DNA of 64,000 nucleotides, from the NCBI GenBank assembly GCA_049516595.1, contig JBEKSY010000004.1, positions 78,495 through 142,494 of the forward strand. The letters run 5' to 3'. This DNA is from JBEKHT01 sp049516595. Lineage in GTDB: Bacteria > Chloroflexota > Anaerolineae > Anaerolineales > RBG-16-64-43. Below the pieces are notes generated by a model. It saw only the letters and a program-made list of their open reading frames with translations, did not search any database and was not told the origin of the DNA. Both the position numbers and the translations under genes were made by a program. Shown here in pieces: positions 1-6,177 of this stretch. The number at the start of each line of letters is the position of its first letter. The stretch's first letter is position 1.

Positions 1-142
1 CGGTCCCGCCGCGCATCTCCGGGCCATAGGAGGGAATCCAGGTCACCACCTTGCCCGAGTCCACGGCCGCATAGGTCAGCAACTGCCCGGCAAACAGGGC
101 TCCTTGACCGCCGAACCCCGATATGATGATCTCCGTTTGCAT
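1..142 (-). CDS. 2-oxoacid:ferredoxin oxidoreductase gamma subunit (N-terminal part, cut by window edge)
   Basis: Only the first 47 codons are inside the window. Reading the minus strand from the ATG at 142 gives MQTEIIISGFGGQGAL followed by FAGQLLTYAAVDSGKVV and a SYGPEMRGG stretch. The GFGGQG loop and the SYGPEMRGG motif are typical of the gamma (POR_N-type) subunit of 2-ketoacid:ferredoxin oxidoreductases, which helps assemble the catalytic alpha/beta pair and binds CoA. The gene lies downstream of the delta, alpha and beta genes on the same strand, but is separated from beta by the bacterioferritin gene at 236-703. The C-terminal part lies beyond position 1. The family call is firm; the exact 2-oxoacid used is not decided by this fragment. 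Confidence 0.85.
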   Translation of the reverse strand, partial: MQTEIIISGFGGQGALFAGQLLTYAAVDSGKVVTWIPSYGPEMRGGT

Positions 143-235
143 GACCTCGCCCCCCGCACAGCCCTGGACGCGCAGTGAGCTTCCCGCCCCTTGCGGCCCC
201 CTGGACGGCCCTCCGAGGCCGCAGACACTGGGCGT

Positions 236-703
236 CTATCCGACCTGCTCCACCAGGTAGTTCTGAATGCCCATTTGCTTGATCTGATCGATCTGGGCTT
301 CCAGCCAGTCAATGTGGGCCTCTTCGTCCTTGAGGATGGACACGAGCATCTCGCGCGAGCCATTGTCGCCCACCTCGGCCGCCAGGCGGATGTCCTCGTT
401 GTAAGCGCGGATGGCATCCTGCTCAGCGGTGTGATCATTGGCGAGCTGGGCCTCCACCGAGGCGCCGATGTTGGGGGGATTGAGCTTGTTCACCAAGGGC
501 TTGCCCTCCAGGAAGATGATGCGCGCGATGTGCTTCCCCGCGTGTTTCATTTCCTCGATGGCCCGCTTCTCGACCACCTCGTGCAACCCCTTGTACCCCC
601 AGCTCGCGCACATCTCGGAGTGCACCATGTATTGGTTGATCGCGGTCAACTCGTCCGCCAGCCGTGCATTCAAGCGCTCCAGAATCCGATCGTTGCCCTT
701 CAT
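236..703 (-). CDS. bfr: Bacterioferritin
   Basis: This 155-aa protein is the usual length for bacterioferritin, the 24-meric heme-containing iron-storage protein that oxidises Fe(II) and mineralises it. All expected ligands sit at canonical numbering: dinuclear ferroxidase residues E18, E51, H54, E94, E127 and H130, and the heme-binding Met at position 52 inside EEMKHA. Tyr25 is also present. The C-terminus IQNYLVEQVG matches the family. It is encoded inside a 2-oxoacid:ferredoxin oxidoreductase operon, 98 bp after the beta gene and 93 bp before the gamma gene, all on the minus strand. It may therefore be co-transcribed with an oxygen-sensitive iron-sulfur enzyme. A GGAG-type ribosome site (GGAGGAG) lies directly upstream of the ATG at 703. 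Confidence 0.95.
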   Translation of the reverse strand: MKGNDRILERLNARLADELTAINQYMVHSEMCASWGYKGLHEVVEKRAIEEMKHAGKHIARIIFLEGKPLVNKLNPPNIGASVEAQLANDHTAEQDAIRAYNEDIRLAAEVGDNGSREMLVSILKDEEAHIDWLEAQIDQIKQMGIQNYLVEQVG

Positions 704-801
704 GGATGAACTCCTCCTAGTAGCAACTCTTTGGTGAACAGTTCCGCTTTTCCCCTCGATCGGGCCCCCCGTGCAGAAGGCTCAACCGGGGTGGCAAGCC
801 G

Positions 802-1578
802 TCATTTGGCGAGGCTGGCAACCGCAGGGGCGACTTTGTAGTCCCCTAGCGGGAAGGCTGGAATCATGTTCTCCTCCAGCCAACGCAAAGCTTCGAGCGG
901 CGTCAGCCCCCAGTTGGTCGGGCAGGTCGACAACAGCTCGACCATGGAGAAACCCAGGCCCTGGCGCTGGGTCTCAAAGGCCACTCGCAGCGCCTTCTTG
1001 GCCAGGCGGATGTTCTTGGGGTTATGCAGGCTGCGCCGCACCACGTAGCTGGCTCCCTCCAATGTGGCTAGCACTTCGGCCATGCGGATGGGAAAACCCG
1101 TCAGCTCCACATCACGCCCGTTCGGAGTGGAGGTGGTTTTCTGGCCCGGCAAGGTCGTGGGGGCCATCTGCCCCCCGGTCATGCCGTAGTTGGTGTTGTT
1201 GATGAAAATGACCGTGATCGCCTCGCCCCGGGCGGCGGCGTGCAGGATTTCCGCCATGCCGATCGAAGCCAGATCCCCGTCCCCTTGATAGGTGAACACA
1301 ATCCGGTCCGGGAGCAGACGTTTGATCCCGGTTGCCATCGCCGGGGCGCGACCGTGGGCGGCCTCGGCAAAATCGAAGTTGAAGTAGTTGTAGGCAAAAA
1401 CAGCGCAACCCACGGGAGCCACCCCAATGGTCCTTTCGCGCAGGCCCATCTCGTCCAGGATTTCCGCAATCAAACGGTGGGCCACGCCATGCGTGCAGCC
1501 CGGGCAATAATGGGTCGGCGTTTCCGTCAGCGAGTTCGGCCGCCGGTAGACCAACGTTTCCATCGCCGTCGCAACCAT
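802..1578 (-). CDS. 2-oxoacid:ferredoxin oxidoreductase beta subunit (TPP-binding)
   Basis: This 258-aa subunit binds thiamine pyrophosphate and carries out oxidative decarboxylation of a 2-oxoacid, passing electrons to ferredoxin and forming an acyl-CoA. Visible motifs are HYCPGCTHG near residue 25 (iron-sulfur/TPP region), GDGDLASIG near residue 99 followed by INNTNYGMTGGQ (the GDG...NN TPP motif), and TSTPNGRD typical of the KorB/VorA branch. It starts 15 bp after the alpha gene stop and belongs to the same operon. The GAGAGGGCAGGA stretch just before the ATG can serve as ribosome site. The specific substrate, branched-chain 2-oxoacids or 2-oxoglutarate, cannot be settled from sequence alone. 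Confidence 0.93.
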   Translation of the reverse strand: MVATAMETLVYRRPNSLTETPTHYCPGCTHGVAHRLIAEILDEMGLRERTIGVAPVGCAVFAYNYFNFDFAEAAHGRAPAMATGIKRLLPDRIVFTYQGDGDLASIGMAEILHAAARGEAITVIFINNTNYGMTGGQMAPTTLPGQKTTSTPNGRDVELTGFPIRMAEVLATLEGASYVVRRSLHNPKNIRLAKKALRVAFETQRQGLGFSMVELLSTCPTNWGLTPLEALRWLEENMIPAFPLGDYKVAPAVASLAK

Positions 1579-1593
1579 TCCTGCCCTCTCGCC

Positions 1594-2709
1594 TCAGTTT
1601 GGCGCTTGCGCCAACCGCTCGAGCCACTTCGCGCGAACGTCCCCCGACTCCCCCGACCCCCCCTGCGCCATCCGGTGAACCTCGCTTAGGACCTCATCCG
1701 GGAAGGGGACCACTCCTCCCATGCGCCCATAGAACCCCACCGGAACCCTTTCCCGGGTCGCCAGGCGCACATCCTCCAGCATTTGGCCGGCGTTTATCTC
1801 AACGACCAGGAACGCCTTGGCCCGATCTGCGAGCGCAGCCAGTTCCTCATAAGGAAACGGGCTGAGGGTCACCGGGCGGAACAACCCCGCCTTGAGCCCC
1901 TCTGCGCGAGCGGCACGAACGGCGGAGAGGGAAACGCGCCCGGCCGTCCCAAAGGCCACCACTACGATCTCGGCATCCTCGAGCTGGTACGGCTTGAAGC
2001 GAACCTCTTTCGCCCGAATTTCCAGCCAGCGAGACTGCAGGCGGCGGTTGGCGATTTCCTCTTCATACGGGTCCAGGTAGATGGAGGTGAGGATGCGGCG
2101 TTCCCGGCCTTGGGCTCCGGTGAGCGCCCAACTGGGCGAGGCCCGATGCACCTCCCGCATCGGTGGCAGCTCAGCCGGCTCCATAATCTGGCCGACATTC
2201 CCGTCGGCCAACACCATGGCGATGGTTTGATACTTCTCCGCCAGATCAAAGGCCAGGACGGTCAGGTCAATGGCTTCCTGGACCGTCGCAGGCGCGAGCA
2301 CAATCGGGTGGTAATCCCCGTGCCCGCCCCCATGCACCACCTGGTTGTAGTCGCCCTGGGAGGGCGCGATGTTGCCCAGTCCCGGGCCTCCCCGCATCAC
2401 ATCAATGAGCACACAAGGGATTTCGGTGCCCGCGATGTAGGAAATGCCCTCCATCATCAGGCTCATCCCCGGGCTCGAGGAGGAGGACATGACTCGGGCA
2501 CCGGTGCAGGCCGCCCCGTACACCATGTTGATGGTGGCCACTTCACTCTCTGCCTGGATGAACACACGCCCCAGCTCAGGCATCCTGCGCGCCATCCATT
2601 CCAGCAGCTCGGTCTGGGGGGTGATCGGGTAACCAAAATACGCCTCCACCCCGGCCCGAATGGCCGCCTCGGCCATCGCCTCATTTCCCTTGAGGAGCTC
2701 TTTGGCCAT
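1594..2709 (-). CDS. vorB: 2-oxoacid:ferredoxin oxidoreductase alpha subunit (VorB/KorA type)
   Basis: The 371-aa alpha subunit carries the pyrimidine-binding and transketolase C-terminal domains of a four-subunit 2-oxoacid:ferredoxin oxidoreductase. Diagnostic stretches are KGNEAMAEAAIRAG at the N-terminus, FGYPITPQTE, QAESEVATINMVYGAA, MRGGPGLGNIAPSQ and GGGHGDYHPIVLAPATVQE. This combination is typical of proteins annotated VorB (3-methyl-2-oxobutanoate:ferredoxin oxidoreductase). The gene follows the delta ferredoxin gene by 10 bp and precedes beta by 15 bp, so translation is probably coupled. The enzyme complex is cytoplasmic and oxygen-sensitive, and points to ferredoxin-dependent amino-acid or reductive carbon metabolism. 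Confidence 0.93.
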   Translation of the reverse strand: MAKELLKGNEAMAEAAIRAGVEAYFGYPITPQTELLEWMARRMPELGRVFIQAESEVATINMVYGAACTGARVMSSSSSPGMSLMMEGISYIAGTEIPCVLIDVMRGGPGLGNIAPSQGDYNQVVHGGGHGDYHPIVLAPATVQEAIDLTVLAFDLAEKYQTIAMVLADGNVGQIMEPAELPPMREVHRASPSWALTGAQGRERRILTSIYLDPYEEEIANRRLQSRWLEIRAKEVRFKPYQLEDAEIVVVAFGTAGRVSLSAVRAARAEGLKAGLFRPVTLSPFPYEELAALADRAKAFLVVEINAGQMLEDVRLATRERVPVGFYGRMGGVVPFPDEVLSEVHRMAQGGSGESGDVRAKWLERLAQAPN

Positions 2710-2719
2710 GGCAAATCTC

Positions 2720-2965
2720 TCAGCTCGTCACCGCAGCGGCCCGAACCGATTCCCGGTAAACCGTGATCGCCGCTTCCGGGCACACCACGGCGCATAGGGC
2801 GCAGCCCGTGCAGCCGACCTCCGCGGTCAGCTTCACCGGGTGATAACCCTTCGAGGTTAGAGTTCCCCTATCCAGCGCGAGCACCTTCTGCGCGCAGACG
2901 GCCACGCAAAGTTCGCAACCTTTGCAGAAGCGCTCATCAATATCAACCCGGCCTCTCACAGGCAT
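2720..2965 (-). CDS. 2-oxoacid:ferredoxin oxidoreductase delta subunit (2x[4Fe-4S] ferredoxin)
   Basis: This 81-aa ferredoxin-like subunit contains two CxxCxxCxxxC clusters, CKGCELCVAVC near residues 14-24 and CTGCALCAVVCP near residues 51-62. It therefore should hold two [4Fe-4S] clusters that relay electrons from the TPP site to free ferredoxin. It is the first gene of the minus-strand operon delta-alpha-beta-(bfr)-gamma. No convincing ribosome site lies directly before the ATG at 2965 beyond GGAGGCGCGGTC. The upstream region 2966-3050 contains TTGACA on the minus strand but no good -10 at the right distance. Confidence 0.93.
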   Translation of the reverse strand: MPVRGRVDIDERFCKGCELCVAVCAQKVLALDRGTLTSKGYHPVKLTAEVGCTGCALCAVVCPEAAITVYRESVRAAAVTS

Positions 2966-3137
2966 TTTGACCGCGCCTCCGATCGGTTGGCAAGGAAACC
3001 CGACAAAATTCTTGTCAATAGTCTACTTTATGCTCGCGAGCCCCACCCCCCGTAGTGCCAAGCGTCCTTCCCGATATTGACAAAAATCCCCCGTTTTTCA
3101 CCCCTCTGCGGACCGATTCAGGCGCTCATGCATCGCT

Positions 3138-3153
3138 TATAATTGGCCGCATG
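3138..3153 (+). promoter_or_regulatory. -10 box giving a probable leaderless start for RNase D
   Basis: A perfect TATAAT lies at 3138-3143, and the ATG used for RNase D begins at 3151, exactly 7 nt after the box. A transcript started there would begin at or next to the A of the start codon, so the mRNA is probably leaderless. The -35 region (GATTCA/TTCAGG near 3115-3122) is weak. The same geometry is seen before MarR (32046) and TrmFO (18509). Confidence 0.6.
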
Positions 3154-4296
3154 CCTCCGGCCAGCCCAGCCCACTTCATTTCCAATGGCGCCGATCTCCA
3201 TGAACTCATCATACGCCTCCTCGATCAAGCGCGCATCGCGGTGGACACCGAATCCAATAGCCTCTTCGCCTACCGGGAAAAAGTCTGCCTGATCCAATTC
3301 TCCACATCCGAATCGGATTACCTGGTCGACCCGCTGGCGGCTCTGGACCTTGCCCCGCTCGGAGAGGTCTTCTCCCGACCCGTCCCGCAGAAGGTATTCC
3401 ATGCCGCCGAGTACGACCTTCTCTGCCTTACCCGGGACTTTGGTTTCGGGGTCGAAGGTCTTTTCGACACGATGCTGGCGGCGCGCGCGCTGGGGTTCCG
3501 CCAGACCGGGCTGGGCGCAGTCCTCAAGAGCGAACTCGAGGTGGATCTTGATAAGCGCTGGCAGAGGGCGAATTGGGGAATCCGGCCCCTGCCCGGCGAT
3601 CAAGTCCGCTATGCCCAGCTGGACACGCACTATCTCCTCGCCCTCCGAGATCACCTCGTCGCAAGGCTCAGTGAGCGAGGACTCGTGGAGGAGGTTGAGG
3701 AAGAATGCGAGCGCCTGGCACGCGCCTGCCTGCAGTCTCCTGCCTCTTCCCCCTCGAACGGGTTCTGGAGGCTTCGCGGAGCCTTTGAGCTTGTTGCTCA
3801 GGACCGGGCGATCCTCTACCAACTTTACCTGTGCCGCGAGGAGCTGGCCCGAGGGCTGGACCGGCCGCCCTTCAAGGTTCTCTCCCAGAAGGTGCTTACG
3901 GAGATCGCGCGTAATCATCCCAGCTCTTTGGAGGAGCTGCGCAAAGTGCCCGGCGTAACCCCGGTGCAAATCGCCCTCTGGGGAGGCGAGATACTTCGAG
4001 CCGTTCGCGAAGGATTGCAGGCGGCGGTCCCTCATCCCCCGCGAGCCGGAGAACGGAACGAGCCTGCGATCGCGCGCCATGAGGCCTTGCGCAGGTGGCG
4101 CAAGGAACGGGCGGCCGCTCGCGGTGTGGAGTCCGATGTCATCTTGAGCCGAGACGTCTTGTGGCGCATTGCCGAGCGAGGGCCGTGCTCGCTGGAAGAA
4201 CTGGCCGCCGTGGAAGGCCTCGGCCCGTCCCGCTTGCGCTGCTACGGCGAGGAAATCATGCACGTCTTGGCTGACACTGACCGATTCCAAGAGTGA
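3151..4296 (+). CDS. rnd: Ribonuclease D-like 3'-5' exonuclease with HRDC domains
   Basis: The 381-aa product is a DEDD-family 3'-5' exoribonuclease, expected to trim tRNA and other small RNA 3' ends. The catalytic motifs are visible: VDTES (Exo I), FHAAEYDLL (Exo II) and RYAQLDTHYLL (Exo III, with Tyr and Asp). Two HRDC-type helical domains follow, the first around ARGLDRPPFKVLS and the second around VILSRDVLWRIAE. A longer frame reaches 3055, but the ATG at 3151 is preferred because TATAAT sits 7 nt upstream and the first 32 residues of the long form have no family similarity. It is divergent from the oxidoreductase operon. Standard RNase D length is about 375 aa, so it is complete. Confidence 0.9.
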   Translation: MPPASPAHFISNGADLHELIIRLLDQARIAVDTESNSLFAYREKVCLIQFSTSESDYLVDPLAALDLAPLGEVFSRPVPQKVFHAAEYDLLCLTRDFGFGVEGLFDTMLAARALGFRQTGLGAVLKSELEVDLDKRWQRANWGIRPLPGDQVRYAQLDTHYLLALRDHLVARLSERGLVEEVEEECERLARACLQSPASSPSNGFWRLRGAFELVAQDRAILYQLYLCREELARGLDRPPFKVLSQKVLTEIARNHPSSLEELRKVPGVTPVQIALWGGEILRAVREGLQAAVPHPPRAGERNEPAIARHEALRRWRKERAAARGVESDVILSRDVLWRIAERGPCSLEELAAVEGLGPSRLRCYGEEIMHVLADTDRFQE

Positions 4297-4298
4297 GC

Positions 4299-4925
4299 CC
4301 CGGAAATCCATTTTGAGGGGGCGGCCCAGACCGTCATGGGGTCGTCGCATCTGATCTCCGTGCACGGCAAGACCCTGCTCCTGGACTCCGGGCTGTGTAG
4401 GCCATCGGGCAGGCAGCTATGCCATCAACTCGTGTTCCGACTTCACACCCCCCCCCGCGATTTGCCGCGGTCGTGCTATCCCACACCCATGTGGATCACA
4501 CGGGAAATTGCCGAACCTTGCGCTGAGGGCTTCCGCGGGCCTATCCACGCGACGACAGCCACGGTCCACCTGACCGAACGGGTCCTGTGGGACGCGGGCC
4601 TCATCCAAGAAAAAGACATCGCTTTCCTGAACAAGTAGCGCGCGGGACGGCGAACGGCCCTTGCAACCGCTCTTCCCCCTCCATGACTTCGCAAGGGTTC
4701 TGCCCCTCTTGAGAACGCATGCCTACGATGAGCTGTTCGAGGTTGTTCCCGGGGTCGCGGCAACCTTTTTCGAGGCAGGCCGCATTCTGGGTTCGGCGGG
4801 GATCGCGCTGGAGATCACCGAAAGAGACCACAAGAACCGGCTCGTCTTTTCGGGGGACATCGGGGGGCACACTGGATTTCACGAGGGATTCGGAACCTCT
4901 GGCCGCTGGTTCTCGCGGCAATCCA
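4299..4925 (+). pseudogene. Beta-CASP metallo-beta-lactamase RNase, frameshifted pseudogene
   Basis: Pieces of one MBL-fold exoribonuclease appear in successive frames. They are EGAAQTVMGSSHLI then GKTLLLDSGL from 4314; the zinc motif AVVLSHTHVDHTGN in another frame near 4465-4510; EGFRGPIHATTATV then LTERVLWDAGLIQEKDIAFL near 4525-4635; then after a stop and frame change VHDFARVLPL-like sequence, VVPGVAATFFEAGRILGSAG near 4745-4800 and NRLVFSGDIG near 4840-4866; and DFTRDSEPLA in yet another frame. At least three frameshifts are needed to rebuild it. It also lacks a start codon in the first frame and stops well before the beta-CASP C-terminal half. It begins immediately after the RNase D stop codon. 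This is either decay of a real RNase gene or a very error-prone assembly patch; other genes nearby are intact, which favours decay. Confidence 0.85.
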
Positions 4926-4948
4926 TTTCAGGTCACGGACGAGCAATG

Positions 4949-4973
4949 CGTGGCGCCCCGGCGGGGCGCCACG
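4949..4973. repeat. Perfect GC hairpin (11-bp stem, 3-nt loop)
   Basis: CGTGGCGCCCC at 4949-4959 is perfectly complementary to GGGGCGCCACG at 4963-4973, with loop GGC. There is no T-run on either side, so it does not look like an intrinsic terminator. It lies between the MBL pseudogene and tRNA-Ser and may be a REP-like element or cruciform. Confidence 0.7.
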
Positions 4974-5039
4974 GTGGGCAGAACACTGAATCACCCTGAA
5001 ACCGGTCACGTTTTGGCCAGTCAGGCAAGACGCGCGTGA

Positions 5040-5045
5040 TATAAT
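5040..5045 (+). promoter_or_regulatory. -10 box of tRNA-Ser gene
   Basis: TATAAT lies 8 nt upstream of the first base of tRNA-Ser. No convincing -35 hexamer is seen at the optimal 17-bp distance. Confidence 0.55.
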
Positions 5046-5053
5046 CGCGCACC

Positions 5054-5141
5054 GGAGAGGTGCCGGAGCGGTTGATCGGGACGGTCTCGAAAACCGTTGT
5101 GGTCCTTGTGGCCACCGAGGGTTCGAATCCCTCCCTCTCCG
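5054..5141 (+). tRNA. tRNA-Ser(CGA)
   Basis: The 88-nt sequence folds as a class II tRNA. The acceptor stem GGAGAGG pairs with CCTCTCC, the anticodon stem ACGGT/ACCGT encloses loop CTCGAAA with anticodon CGA, there is a long variable arm, and the T-arm contains GGTTCGAATCC. The discriminator is G, as expected for serine tRNA. The CCA end is not encoded. It reads UCG codons. Confidence 0.96.
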
Positions 5142-5194
5142 CTCGCGTAGCGGTGCCCTTGGTCCCTTCTTGGTAGGTGGAGGAAAGAGGTAGT

Positions 5195-5530
5195 ATGGCA
5201 GAGCTTGCCCAATTCAGTCAGTCCACGTTTGACAGCGAAGTGCTCAAGGCCGCCGGGCCAGTCCTGGTAGATTTCACCGCGTCGTGGTGCCATCCCTGCC
5301 ATCTGCTGGAGCCCATCGTCCGGGAGTTGGCGGATTCCTGGGTCGGCCGGGTCAAGGTGGGTCAGGTCGATGTGGATGCGAACTCTGATCTTGCCATCCG
5401 CTACGGCGTCATGGGTGTTCCAACCTTGATCCTATTCATTGCAGGTCAGCAGACCGAGCGCGTCGTCGGCTTTGTGCCCCGCGATAAGCTTCGCGCCAAG
5501 CTGGAACCTCATCTCCCAGCCCCGGCTTGA
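5195..5530 (+). CDS. Thioredoxin-family protein with CHPC active site
   Basis: This 111-aa protein is the size of a classical thioredoxin. It has DFTASWCHPCHLL around residues 27-39 in place of WCGPC, the DVDANSDLA region, and the cis-proline motif GVPT. It should catalyse cytoplasmic thiol-disulfide exchange. The His in the CxxC dipeptide suggests a more oxidising potential than a CGPC thioredoxin, by analogy with DsbA (CPHC), but the order here is His-Pro. The ATG at 5195 is chosen because of the strong purine-rich site GGTGGAGGAAAGAGG just upstream; an in-frame GTG at 5177 lies inside that site. It lies just after tRNA-Ser and ends at a strong bidirectional terminator. Confidence 0.93.
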   Translation: MAELAQFSQSTFDSEVLKAAGPVLVDFTASWCHPCHLLEPIVRELADSWVGRVKVGQVDVDANSDLAIRYGVMGVPTLILFIAGQQTERVVGFVPRDKLRAKLEPHLPAPA

Positions 5531-5554
5531 TAGTCCCTGGATCAAGAAAAAGAA

Positions 5555-5597
5555 GGCCCCTCGCGCTTTTCGGGCGAGGGGCCCTTTGCTTTTCTCT
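5555..5597. terminator. Bidirectional intrinsic terminator
   Basis: GGCCCCTCGC at 5555-5564 pairs perfectly with GCGAGGGGCC at 5574-5583. On the plus strand the stem is followed by CTTTGCTTTTCT. On the minus strand it is followed by TTCTTTTTCTT. It sits between the convergent thioredoxin and response-regulator genes and should end both transcripts. Confidence 0.9.
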
Positions 5598-5621
5598 CTT
5601 CGGGCGGCTCCAGATGGAGAC

Positions 5622-6050
5622 CTAGGCCGCAAGTCTCTGGATGGACTCCATCAACTGGTCGGAGTCGAGTTGCTTGAGGAGGTAGTCGCACGCCCCCGCG
5701 CGCTTCGCCGCCGTCCGCTCCCAGGAACTCTCGTAGGTGGTTAGCACAACGACCCTGGGAGACCAGGGGAGATTTGCGACCTCTCGCACAATCTCCAGCC
5801 CCATGCCGTCGCCGCGCTTGATCTCTATCAGGACCACCTCGGGGTGGCTCTTGCGCACCTCCTCCAGAGCCTTCTCAGCCTCACCAGCCTCCCCAACCAA
5901 GGCGATTCCTGCCGACGTGCGCAGTCGGTCCGCAAGGGCCTGGCGGACTTTCTCGTGTTCCTCGATGAGGAACACGCGCGTTGCGGTGAGCTGAGGATTC
6001 AAGTACACGACCTTGCCCGATTGGGCCAATCCCTTGGGAGGAAAACCCAT
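5622..6050 (-). CDS. Stand-alone receiver-like protein with Glu in place of the conserved Asp residues
   Basis: The 142-aa protein has the fold signature of a NarL-type receiver domain but no output domain. Compared with ADDHPLVREGL and VVLMDLSMPGMDG of typical receivers, it reads FLIEEHEKVRQAL and VVLIEIKRGDGMG. The acidic pair (residues 30-31) is Glu-Glu and the phosphoacceptor position (residue 76) is Glu. The switch Thr (LTTYE, residue 104) and conserved Lys (YLLK, residue 126) are kept. It follows a histidine kinase gene by 128 bp on the same strand. It may be a non-phosphorylatable or permanently active-like partner. The start at 6050 is preferred because the longer frame to 6146 adds unrelated sequence; a TATACT -10 candidate lies just upstream. 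Confidence 0.85.
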   Translation of the reverse strand: MGFPPKGLAQSGKVVYLNPQLTATRVFLIEEHEKVRQALADRLRTSAGIALVGEAGEAEKALEEVRKSHPEVVLIEIKRGDGMGLEIVREVANLPWSPRVVVLTTYESSWERTAAKRAGACDYLLKQLDSDQLMESIQRLAA

Positions 6051-6177
6051 TTCCTGCTGCTGAGAAGTATAGAGGCCAAGACGAAGCCGGCTCCAGTGAT
6101 TATCGTCTCGAGCCGATGGGCAACCTGTCACGCCGGACCCTCCCATCGGCCCTGGCCCCGATCTCCCGCCCGACTTC

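Noticed and set aside
3002..3016. Inverted repeat GACAA-AATTC-TTGTC upstream of the oxidoreductase operon
   Set aside because: Only 5-bp arms and not tied to a convincing promoter; too weak to call an operator.
3118..4365. 415-codon minus-strand frame over RNase D
   Set aside because: Shadow of rnd; no motifs.
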